The translations under genes were made by a program, and so were the position numbers. DNA of 64,000 nt from Isochrysis galbana. Taxonomy: Eukaryota > Haptophyta > Isochrysidales > Isochrysidaceae. The notes beneath the pieces were generated by a model that ran no database searches, had not been told where the DNA came from, and saw nothing but the letters and a program-made list of their open reading frames with translations. The stretch lies in the NCBI GenBank assembly GCA_018136815.1, contig CM030940.1, positions 1,260,313-1,324,312 of the forward strand, given 5' to 3'. How positions within the stretch are numbered: position 1 is the first letter of the stretch; every line of letters begins with the position of its first letter. This document shows, piece by piece, positions 22,401 through 30,692 of the stretch.

Positions 22401-23849
22401 AGGCACCCCACCGACAAGAGAGGCCTGGGCTACACTAGTCCCAAGCTATCACCCTGTACCGCTACCAACGAGGACGACGCCTCTAGGCCCTCTGCCACGA
22501 TAGCGGCAGTCGGAGTACCCGAAGAGACGACGACTACTTTGACGACGAATTCACCCGAGCAACCACGCTGTCGACCAACCCCGTCCCCGTCCGACACCAT
22601 CGCACACGTGACCACGCACCGACCGGAGAGCGTCGTGGATACCCTACCATCTGCCTACCCAAGGCATTGCCTATATGTTCGAGACCTGATGGTCTGCCGC
22701 TCCGGCGAGGCTACCGGCAAAGAAGGAGTTATCTTAGCCGACTCCGCTCTCACGGTCAACAGCACCCTCGCTGACACCGGAGCTGGCCCGTCGGTCGTGA
22801 CCACTTCCCTCTTGTCCAGCCTACCCAACGACGCATGCGTCGAGCGGCTGCCGCAAGCCGTAGTGACACCGCTCCATGGCCCAGACGGCCTACCTCTTAT
22901 CGCGCGAGGCAAGGCTCGAATCGTTTTCTCCGTCGGTGGATTTCTCTTTCGTCATACGTTCATGGTGATTGAAGGCAACCCGATGCTGCTGCTCGGGAAC
23001 GACTTCTTAGCTACGCACGCCGCTTCGATTCAGCTCGCCTCCGACAGCGCGGAAGGCTCTATCTCACTCGGTGCTCCATCCAAGGTGGCTTCTCTTGAGG
23101 TTGACGGCAGTCCAAGCCCCGACGCTCCGCCGATCTTTCGCGTCTCGACGTCACCGATAGCGGTGGTCCCTGTCAGCATGACTTGTGCACAGGTCTGTCC
23201 GACCTCCGCGAACCCAATCACGACTGACTTCTTCCGAGGGCCGCAAGCCGCCGAAAACGACAACCAGCTAGTCTCCGAGCCGCTCTTCAACACGGCCGAT
23301 GAGTTTGCCGCCAAAGCGCCGGCGTCTTGTGGCTCCGAGTACCTCCTATATACCCATGAACCTATCACGATCCCGGCCTATCATCGGGCGACGTTTCACG
23401 TCCGAATTCCGCTAGCTCTTCGAGAACACGAAGACTGCGCCATGCTCGTGGACCGACTCCCTACACGCGAGACTATTGACAGCTCTCCGCTCGTCATCCT
23501 TCAAGTAGAGAGGCCGAAATCCGACCACACCATCGCGGTTACGGTGGCCAATACTGACCCCAAACCACTACACCTTCCGTCGTTCCATCCTGTAGCTTCG
23601 CTACAGACCACGGAAAGGGCCCTAGGACCCAACTCACAATCCCTCCATCACCACGGGCGACGACGGGGGCAGCCGAGGCAAGCCCAGAGCAGTCCCAAAG
23701 CCCAACTCACACACACACATACACCAGGAGAGACGCAAGCCTACACCACAAGAATGGTGGAGAGCACTACGACCCTGACGCTCCCGCGTCAGACCACGAG
23801 CGAGGGACATGGGACTCTCCCCAGGCCCCTGAGACCCTCAAACCCCTGA
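19428..23849 (+). CDS. Retroelement polyprotein: phage-type DNA cytosine methyltransferase domain plus retropepsin
   Basis: 1473 residues. Residues 1-550 are low-complexity with Ser/Glu and Pro repeats (ESESESE). About 580-780 read like the compact cytosine methyltransferases of phages: GETSGVVSSMFLLAG with CDLYPSE (SAM-binding part), GWDLVIVHPPCTYLS (catalytic Cys640), VAVENPRM (motif VI, Glu682), then TPTQFVQPWEHGTGHQKATG and LTKGLPPLQPT. Residues 1110-1195 are a retropepsin: LADTGAGPSVV (Asp1116) and LLLGNDFLATHAASIQL. No reverse transcriptase, RNase H or integrase follows. After about residue 1400 the sequence becomes the leader of the LINE whose ORF1 starts at 23882, so the element was probably truncated there. 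Gag-like ORF directly upstream on the same strand. Confidence 0.7.
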   Translation: MEAQFSGTSPLSFESESKPVLSKPRSEPSESESESEFTTSPSPTTRSAAGLTELQPPTEPPTTTPSAGVFTFGPPRPESESFGNSGHVQNPNHNRAPFHEPPRIESKHKLTPKPSTTATVSLSEPPFRVSPQPACHSSKLHAAEPIPSVSVPSPSPIAQDSASRARVIKPVTESEISAAPSQPVLATVPLSSSQASASSSPTVATSGGFTFGPAPSVPISKVSPVFSAQHARNDESESEYQLTSPRSLRSTTGVPTPPHQPRAMEELAQPSPSPSQVAESSEFESESTVISAVHPPASPSQVLRRMLRIGEPLRSPPTPAAAAEPPPWPQPSPRPASTTATSLLSSAPTPPATDCNEVDAGPDSSSDVTMESDHNSLARRGTAASQTELLRPLSQPNRVSKPCPSRLSPVVSRPRRPSPQSDTPPLRVCSSIPSSEPVSTSSISESSFIRPTSPRPPVAAPKHCLPLDTTTTAIMRVAAINASAIQSFDSSQNNSDVGTRDDTPSPALHALASLRARASGSAVVLPRHLTEAAQELRRPRNGTLASPVAALPKHFDELCAELTKMNQRVQDGLTSGCHAPRVLVVGETSGVVSSMFLLAGADVATCDLYPSEIDYVPHFQGDALHVQNLGWDLVIVHPPCTYLSAVSSQWLSQEPGRRAALESAARVFKSMASATAPFVAVENPRMHAEARRLVGGLTPTQFVQPWEHGTGHQKATGLYLTKGLPPLQPTCVVDGRESAMANLSPSPHRGALGSRTYVGVAGAMAIHWMPVLLRHLSQQRDQTSTKKLSALELLACARCSLLDRPSLSSTEATAYEPWSALHRYERGRETSEVSSDPVVSRPATPESDNHEDQKETHDNHDNDTPLHASESTLHDPFSPWTAPPPARASSPRPTTPTTLRKRRQQWQSFGVNGDQKWSNVTLETADEIRAQALAGRSADEESDLAAAVRAPIEFVEAKGIRAEELASLVRRPKTEAQARLEKDWEKMSDHPRHPTDKRGLGYTSPKLSPCTATNEDDASRPSATIAAVGVPEETTTTLTTNSPEQPRCRPTPSPSDTIAHVTTHRPESVVDTLPSAYPRHCLYVRDLMVCRSGEATGKEGVILADSALTVNSTLADTGAGPSVVTTSLLSSLPNDACVERLPQAVVTPLHGPDGLPLIARGKARIVFSVGGFLFRHTFMVIEGNPMLLLGNDFLATHAASIQLASDSAEGSISLGAPSKVASLEVDGSPSPDAPPIFRVSTSPIAVVPVSMTCAQVCPTSANPITTDFFRGPQAAENDNQLVSEPLFNTADEFAAKAPASCGSEYLLYTHEPITIPAYHRATFHVRIPLALREHEDCAMLVDRLPTRETIDSSPLVILQVERPKSDHTIAVTVANTDPKPLHLPSFHPVASLQTTERALGPNSQSLHHHGRRRGQPRQAQSSPKAQLTHTHTPGETQAYTTRMVESTTTLTLPRQTTSEGHGTLPRPLRPSNP

Positions 23850-23881
23850 CTAACCCCCACTCCGCCATCCCTGGTCTCCAG

Positions 23882-24775
23882 ATGACAGACATCCAAGACA
23901 TCGAGCAAGAGATGGAGCCACTCGACTTCGACCCAATGTCGCAAATCACCATCACCTTCGTGCCAACGGAAAGGGACATCAAGGTCAAGGACGAGGCAGC
24001 CCTCAGCGCCATAGTGGCACACCTCAACCGCCTGGAGGGCGTGGACCTCGAGCCGGATTTCATCTCAAAAAGCGCCTCAGGACCGTGGGAAATCCTCGTG
24101 ACGGCCGACTGCGCGAATCAATTTCGCGCCACCTTCAAGTACGCCACCACCTTCGCAATGATCGGGATCAACACCCAAATCACCATCAAATACCTGACGC
24201 TCGACGACAAAGTTAAGGAGCTACCCCAAGCATCATCAAAGGCCCTGGCGGTGGCATTTAAAGACGTCTCCGCGCACCTGGTGGTACGTAACTACCGGTT
24301 CGACATGAGGGACGTGATCACCATCAACTCGTTGGCGAAAGCCGTCGGCAATCAAGGCTTCCACTTTCTACAGGGCAACCAGGAACGCACAAAGGTCGTC
24401 ACGAGCGAGGGCATCATCGTTACCCAGGGCAAGAAGGAAGTCTACCACCTATACGTGGCGCCCAAGACCGGCTCGTTTGCGTCTTTCGACTTTCCGCGCA
24501 AAATCCTCCTCGATGTAAACGGCCAACCATACCCTCTCGATTACGCGGTGCGCAATTGCAAGGAACTAGGCGGCGATATCAAAGACCTTAGTGATTACAT
24601 CCATAGAGAGAAATTCCTAGACTCGTGGCAATTGATAGTCGACCACGCCGACGTCTTAAAATGCTCGACTTTCAGCCCGCCGCCCCCAGCGCGACAGCCC
24701 AGTAACGACGCGGCCCTCGCGGAAGAACAAATAGAGCCCCCACCAGAAATCCGCATAGACAAAAATGGAGAGTAA
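23882..24775 (+). CDS. LINE ORF1-like protein
   Basis: 297 residues from ATG 23882; the frame is open upstream to about 23740, so the true start may be earlier. It lacks a Cys-knuckle. It has a mixed alpha/beta central part (for example FHFLQGNQERTKVV, VYHLYVAPKTGSFASFDF) and an acidic, Pro-rich end. Three bases separate its stop from the next ATG, the layout of adjacent LINE ORFs. Identification as ORF1 rests on this position, because the next ORF ends with the C-terminal zinc region of a LINE ORF2. Base composition is lower in GC than the retroelement ORF before it. Confidence 0.5.
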   Translation: MTDIQDIEQEMEPLDFDPMSQITITFVPTERDIKVKDEAALSAIVAHLNRLEGVDLEPDFISKSASGPWEILVTADCANQFRATFKYATTFAMIGINTQITIKYLTLDDKVKELPQASSKALAVAFKDVSAHLVVRNYRFDMRDVITINSLAKAVGNQGFHFLQGNQERTKVVTSEGIIVTQGKKEVYHLYVAPKTGSFASFDFPRKILLDVNGQPYPLDYAVRNCKELGGDIKDLSDYIHREKFLDSWQLIVDHADVLKCSTFSPPPPARQPSNDAALAEEQIEPPPEIRIDKNGE

Positions 24776-24778
24776 TAC

Positions 24779-25645
24779 ATGCACCACAAAGGAGCATGGT
24801 TTGAAGTAGAACTGTCGTATTTGGGCACGCCCATAATGGGAGAACGGCTGCGAGGCACACCATCCGACCTAGACGTGTACCCCCCCGCCAAGTGGGGAGA
24901 GGGATACAAAGGAAACAGGATACTGGAATTTCCCCTGCCGGAAGAGTACACACTAGACGGAAACACACCACTAGACAAAACGGAAGTGAAGCACCTGACG
25001 AAAGCCCTCCAGAAACTCGACGCCAGAACACAAACCCAGAACGGGCCCCAACGATGGAAAGACAGACTCCCGGTCGATGAGAACACGTGGAAGCACTTGG
25101 CACGCATATACACCTCCCCAATGATGACGGCGAGAGACTCATACTTGCACTTCCAACACATCACGCATCGTAGAATAGGGACACACAACAGATTCCCCGG
25201 AAGAGACCCGACGTGCCGACTCTGCAAACAATCACACGAATCATCTACGCACCTTGGGACATGCCCGGCGCTAGACGACATATTCGACATGATACACGAA
25301 CTGACAGAATACCATCCAACTCAACACGTTTCGACTTCCACCGACCAAGCAGTAGATAGACTATTCATACTCCCCAACACGCACTCGCCACACTCTAGAG
25401 AAATACTATACATCCTAGCATGGAGAAACATTCTAACAGATTTTTACAGAGTACACTTCGACAACATAACATTTGATAGCAAACAAATCAAAAAAAGAAT
25501 ACTGACGAGATACACCGCACTAGTGAAGGCAGCGCATTTCGGCAACTCCACTGACGCGGCCAGAAGAGCCCAAGCAGACATGGGCCGACAACCAAAAAAA
25601 CGAATAGACACCAACGACTTCCGCCGGCCCGCCCGATTGGCGTAA
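24779..25645 (+). CDS. LINE ORF2 C-terminal part (zinc region), lacking endonuclease and RT
   Basis: 288 residues. HFQHITHRRIGTHNRF followed by CRLCKQSHESSTHLGTC is the CCHC-type segment found after the reverse transcriptase in many LINE ORF2 proteins; the end is basic. The endonuclease and polymerase domains that should precede it are absent, so an internal deletion seems to have joined the region behind ORF1 straight to the ORF2 tail. The frame is still open and starts with its own ATG. It may be a non-autonomous derivative that keeps both coding ends. Confidence 0.65.
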   Translation: MHHKGAWFEVELSYLGTPIMGERLRGTPSDLDVYPPAKWGEGYKGNRILEFPLPEEYTLDGNTPLDKTEVKHLTKALQKLDARTQTQNGPQRWKDRLPVDENTWKHLARIYTSPMMTARDSYLHFQHITHRRIGTHNRFPGRDPTCRLCKQSHESSTHLGTCPALDDIFDMIHELTEYHPTQHVSTSTDQAVDRLFILPNTHSPHSREILYILAWRNILTDFYRVHFDNITFDSKQIKKRILTRYTALVKAAHFGNSTDAARRAQADMGRQPKKRIDTNDFRRPARLA

Positions 25646-25897
25646 CTGTCCGGGTGGCTCCAGTGTAGCTTGGTGTCTGGCGGGGCCCCCAATCTGGCAT
25701 CTGGATGGATCGTCGAAATCGGGTACGCAGCGCGCCCGGGCCCAATGGGGCCCGGATATATTGGCTATAGGCTATAGGTGGGTGTATTGGCAACTTTCTA
25801 CCGAAAAAATTCCTGAAATTTCCTCAATCGTGAGATGATCATTTTTCACCCCTAATAAAAACCCTGTTTGAAACAGCTGTTTGACCGCCCTATGCTT
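25646..25897 (+). mobile_element. MITE fragment, right end intact
   Basis: Matches the MITE at 28421-29075 in reverse order: GGGGCCCGGATATATTGGCT, an A/T-rich TTCCTCAATCGTGAGATGAT block, CACCCCTAATAAAAAC, then the terminal CTGTTTGACCGCCC followed by TA. No left terminus is seen next to the LINE tail. Confidence 0.6.
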
Positions 25898-26731
25898 GAT
25901 GCTTGAATTAAAAAAATCTTGAAGGTGTCCGCGTGTCCGCTGAGTAAGCTAATGATTCATAATGATCTGCAGATGCTTGAATCAAAAGAAAAAGAGGGGC
26001 CATCACCGTCACGGTGCTGCGCACGGCCTGGAGAAAGGAGCTGGAAAAGGCCCCGCTGATTTTATTGGCGTTGTGCATATGGATATTATGGTAGGAGGGT
26101 AGGGTTGAGCACGCCATGTTAGTTCTAGTTCGTGGGTTCAACCTACGTTCTACGTTCTACGTTCTACGTTTATATGTAGGGGTCACAATGGGGGCCTCGC
26201 GCCCCCTCCCTCCATCTCGGACACCCCCTGGGTGGGCCTACACGACCACCCTCAGCTGAGCATTCAACACACCTGCCCAGACTTTCAGTATATGAATATG
26301 CCCTAAATCGTACATCGACGCACAACGTAACAATTTAGTATTTAGTCATTGGTGGGCTCGCTATCGCTATCGCATCCACCTTTCAGTATCAACTTGAGCT
26401 GTGTGCACGGCAGTGCCGGCGCGCATGATCTTTCAAAATATCATCACACATCAGAGATGACCCAACCCCAGGCAAGCCATTGCTCTCACACTTCTCAACG
26501 CCGCACCGACAATACCATCGCAGCCCACAAAACACAACTGGACTCAACAACGGATCACCAGCCCCCCGTGGGCCCCTACAGAGGAACCACGGGGCGGTAC
26601 CGTGTATGGCCGCCACAACACAACGCTCGAATGCGTCACATGGATGAAAGCCTGAAAGCCGAGTGTCCAGCCGCGGCCAGAAGAGAAGCATGGTGCACAA
26701 TAGGCATTAAGTAGGACATGGATCGTCATGC
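25898..26731. other. Spacer with an R2-like fragment
   Basis: 26170-26290 matches part of the R2 family (CCCCCTGGGTGGGCCT, then GCTGAGC and TGCCCAGACT). TACGTTC is repeated about three times at 26144-26168. No gene is recognised; open frames at 26349-26714 have no protein-like pattern. Confidence 0.45.
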
Positions 26732-27437
26732 CTACTCCTCGGGGAGCTCCGGCCCCTCGCCATCGTGGATGGCCTCAATGATGTCGTGAGGGTCCTGACC
26801 GTCCACCCGGCAGCCCGTCGACTGCGCAGTCCCCAGGATCTCAAGCACCGTTCCCTCGAACTTCTTGGCGAGAGACTTCGGGCGCATGATCCGCGCGATG
26901 CGGATGACGTCATCCATGCTGATGCTGCCAGAGTGCACGACTGCAAGACGGGTGCAGAGGAGAAGCTGTGTGTCAGGAGCGATGGATAGGCCTAAGATGC
27001 CTCGATGGACGCGGGATATGGAGGGTAGCAAGGCTGCGGGCATGAGTGTGCAACAGCGCGCGTAGCCATTGCGTATTCAGATGCGCAGGCCCCGCTACGC
27101 CAGTGACAGGCCTAGCAGCGGAAGCATCGAGCGGGTGCCACTCACTGTTCTTGACCTTCTTGCGGTCACGTGTGGGCTCCTTCAGAGCCTTGATCACAAG
27201 CGCAGACGCAGACGGCACAACCTCAGCCTTGGCCTGACGGTTCTGGATCACGAGCTTGGCAGTCACACGCAGGCCCTTCCACTCCTGCGTGGCCTTCACA
27301 AGGTCATCGCCGATCTTCTTGGGCGAGAGCCCAAGCGGACCGACCTTCGGGGCAAGCGCCGAGGCGGCCGGAACCTCTCCGCCAGTCACGCGCACGTACA
27401 CCACCTTGATCTCAGTCGGGTCGAACTTGGGGGGCAT
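26732..27437 (-). CDS. RPL12: 60S ribosomal protein L12 (uL11), 2 exons
   Basis: uL11 is part of the GTPase-associated centre of the large ribosomal subunit. Exon 1 27437-27146 and exon 2 26940-26732 give 166 residues, close to the 165 of animal L12. Exon 1 covers [20 protein letters not shown] to RDRKKVKN, including [19 protein letters not shown] and [20 protein letters not shown]. The donor GTGAGT and acceptor GCAG meet within the Ile codon that restores KN-I-VHSGSIS. Exon 2 has [12 protein letters not shown] and PHDIIEAI, the C-terminal rRNA-binding part. The intron is 205 bp. This is the clearest gene in the window. Confidence 0.97.
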
Positions 27438-28418
27438 GGCTGGCGGCGCTCTGGGATGAGAACGAGAGGGGAAAAGCCTCTCTCTCGCACGAGGGGCCAC
27501 GCGGCGCCACGAACAGCCCTTCGGGCCCCCCAAATGGTATTGCCAGACCATTCCCATATGATATTTTCTATTTTCGTCGCGGACGAGCGCGAAGTGCAGC
27601 GCACTCGCACTCGGATCAGCTCACCGCTCACTCACCGCTCGGCAAGCAAGCAAACAAGGGAACAAGGGGCAAAGGTGAGGAGAGAATCTGGTTGGGATGT
27701 TGGACATGACGTCAGCCACGTCGTCAGATAGATGTCAGGCCAATCGGTAGGGCGGTCAAACAATTTTCATCTTCTAATACTAATAAGGAATAAGGCATAA
27801 GGCTTATAGCCCGGTCACTCACTATGGGGGTGCGGAGGGCACCAGTGCACCAGTTACTATGGGTAAATGAAGGACTAAATAAGCTCCCTATAGGTTCTGG
27901 TAGGATGGATCAGCAATCAGCAAAAAAATGTGGGGGTTATCAGGCGAAATTTTCGAAAAAAGAGAAAATGTCGCATTCGCGATGCGCGATGCGGCTTAGA
28001 TTTCCACACAGAAAAATACCGAATTTTTGAGTGCTACGTGCTACCGGCCGGGCGGGGGAGGGGGCAGCTCGATATTTGTCCTCCCCCGCCAGTGCACGCA
28101 CCGAGACCGACCCTGCCCCTGCGCACCCCAGCACGCCCTCTCCTCGAGGCCACGCTGGGGGAAAACCCCTCTCGGGTAAAAACAACGCAGCGGGGGGGGG
28201 GGCACTCGTGAAATAGGAGCCCAGAAGCGCTAATCTGATAGCCCGGTCACTCACTAGGGCCATGGTGCAAGTGCGCCGAGCAGCTGGCAATCTCTGGATG
28301 CAGGACCAGAAGGCCATCCTCTCACGCATCACGGACCTCGTCACCCAGGATCAGCCAAGCAACCTGGTCGCCTGCCAGGACGAGGACAATGAGAAAAAGA
28401 CGAAGAAGATGAAGATTT
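27438..28418. other. RPL12 upstream region and nested repeat remnants
   Basis: 27438-27700 is the 5' flank of RPL12. A MITE left end (GGGCGGTCAAACA) appears at 27751. Two same-direction copies of the 17-bp end seen at 10308 lie at about 27808 and 28240. Between them, 28030-28235 repeats the block at 4740-4935 (GCACGCACCGA, CACGCTGGGGGAAAACCCC). 28262-28418 reads open (AGNLWMQDQKAILSRITDLV) and may be a gene scrap; its source was not recognised. Confidence 0.5.
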
Positions 28419-28420
28419 TA

Positions 28421-29075
28421 GGGCGGTCAAACAGTGTTTTTTATTAGGGGTGAAAAATGACCATCTCAGAATTGAGGAAATTTGAGGATTTTTTTCGGGA
28501 GAAAGTTCCCAATACCAATACCAATACACCCAACTAGCACATATCCGGGGCCCATTAGGACCCGGACCCCCCCCTTGGGCCCCCACAACAAAACGTAATC
28601 GAAAACTGACAAAAGACGCTAAAATCGCAAAAGCTTGAAAAGCGAAAAGCTCAACTTCGAACCGATGCCGGGCGCGCTGCGTGCCCGTTTTCGAGGATCC
28701 ATCCGGATGGGGGACCTCACCAGATACCAAATACGCATAGCCCACCCGGATGGTCACGCCAATCGGGCAGGCCGCGCGCCGAACCCTCGTCGAAATCACC
28801 CATCCGCCGAGCCCATTGAACGTTGAGCCGTCGCCGAGGGAGGCCCGGAGAGCCCAACTTCGAACCGATGCCGGGCGCGCTGCGTGCCCGTTTTCGACGA
28901 TCCATCCGGATGGGGGACTATCGCCCTGGCACCATCATGGTGACCAGGGCGGCCGAGAGGAAGGAGAGCGACGCCATCGCTAGCGCTCTCTTCGGAACAG
29001 AACCGGATAAAATTCCTCTTATTATTCTCCCACATCCCCCTTACTAATAGTTAAAAAGCCCCTGTTTGACCGCCC
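28421..29075. mobile_element. MITE with perfect 14-bp terminal inverted repeats and TA target
   Basis: GGGCGGTCAAACAG (28421-28434) is exactly inverted as CTGTTTGACCGCCC (29062-29075), and TA flanks both ends. Length 655 bp, no transposase. Internally it holds two direct copies of a 60-70 bp unit (AACTTCGAACCGATGCCGGG, CGATCCATCCGGATGGGGGA) at about 28652-28715 and 28857-28920. Fragments of the same family lie at 12150, 25650 and 27751. Confidence 0.85.
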
Positions 29076-29099
29076 TAAATAAAGATTTAGCCGCAGGTG

Positions 29100-29870
29100 T
29101 TATTAGGCGTGTTCCGAAAAGTGGGGTGGGGTACCGTGGGGAAAAAGTTGCTATGCGCACGCGCCTCCAACTCCATACTAACATAACATTCTAAGCGAAA
29201 ACAAAACTATCACCTGGCCCTCTTTTGACGGAACGCGACTTCGACCCCCCTTCAGCCTTCAAGTCCCCAAGTGGCCTCCAGGGGCCTGGGGCTGGGAGCA
29301 CAGCTCATGGGGCAGATGAGGCTGGGGCATGGCCATGGCCCCTCCTGCCTCTCCCTCGCTGGCTCTCGCGCCCCCTGGAGGTCGACTGGAGCCGGCTGGG
29401 GGCTCCTAATCAGGGGGGCCCAGGGAGAGGAGGAGGAGATGTTGGTCAGAACGAGAAGCAGGCCAACGCGGGCCAGGGCGTGCGTTCTGCTGTGCCTCTG
29501 TGCCTGACTCTCAGGGAGAGTCTGGGCAGTCTGGGTGAGTCACCCCTGCATGCCAAGAGGCAGCGCAGGGGGGTGGATGGTTCTCGCCCCCCATGAGGGA
29601 TGAGGGGAGTCGAGAGTGTGGGGGGGGCGCGAGGCCCCCCTCCATCCTCCATGGCGACCAATCATAAGATTAGTGCAACCGGAGCCCCTAATTAGAGCAC
29701 GAGGGGAGTTGGCGCAAGGGGGAAGTGAGGGAGAGGGAGGGTTATGGGTATGGGCGTGGCTACATTAGTTATCCCCATAGCCACGCGCGAGGCGAGAATA
29801 TTAAAAGGTTTTTTTTAGATATAGATACCGGACGTCTAGTAGGTGTGTAGCCCAGAATCTTCAGATGTTT
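29100..29870. mobile_element. SINE variant (R4) remnant and a LINE/SINE 3' tail
   Basis: 29240-29668 on the minus strand is a SINE whose 5' end reads CACTAATCTTATGATTGGT (the head also seen at 34152) and whose core matches 5150-5310. 29680-29870 on the plus strand is a second 3' end: AGAGCACGAGGGGAGTTG, GAGGCGAGAATATTAAAAGG, then TAGCCCAGAATCTTCAGATG. The last block is the 3' tail found on R2 and LINE-A. No target duplication was found. Confidence 0.6.
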
Positions 29871-30692
29871 TTTGTAATCATTTTTCTTTCGTTTTGCTTT
29901 TGCTTGACAATGGTCCGAGAGCGTGCTCATCCAAAGCTCGTCACACCACCACTCCCCCAACCCGCACGCACGTTCACACAACACTCAATCAACGTTCGAA
30001 TGAGTGGCATACGGAACAAAAAGGCGACAACAACACAGTCTCACAACGAGATGTCACTATGAACGAGAGGCACGCCCGTCACCGCTGCGTGCATAAGCTC
30101 TATCAACAAGCGGCCATGATAATGATCAACGTTGCATCGAGCACCCCTATGCGTTCGATGTCACGCGACCGGAGCCCGAGCGAGATGCACGGTACGGTCG
30201 TGTGCCGGGTCCGTGCTCGATCCATAGGTCGCCCGCAGCAAGCCCTCAATCAAGCTGCACCGGCGTGCACATCACCCGAGAAAAAGTAGCACAAAAGCCG
30301 AAACGCTGTTTTGACACCCAATCAACGGAATGCATCGAGAGCACCAAACGGAATTTTGAAGAACAAGCCTCGTGCAATCAGCTGAACGAACTCGTCGTTT
30401 CTTGCGCAACCCTACGAGCAGATCGAGCCCAAAAGTAGCTGACGATCCCATGCAATGGAACACACTGGCCGAGACCTCTCTATGAGTTTCGGGCACCACC
30501 AGTATGGATGTGGCAAAGTGGCAGCGGTCGAACAAGACGTTTATCCTTCAACCAACAGCGCATGCACTCCTTTTTCAGCATCTAGCTCCTTGTCCACTGT
30601 GGTGCCGAGTGACACCAAACAGTGACTGCGCCACGTAGCAGCAATGGATCCAATGATAGCACGCCAAGCTGAGAGTTGCAACATGGATGCGC
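29871..30692. other. 3' flank of the poly(A) polymerase gene
   Basis: No gene or repeat recognised. Open frames here have scattered composition and no motif. Confidence 0.4.
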
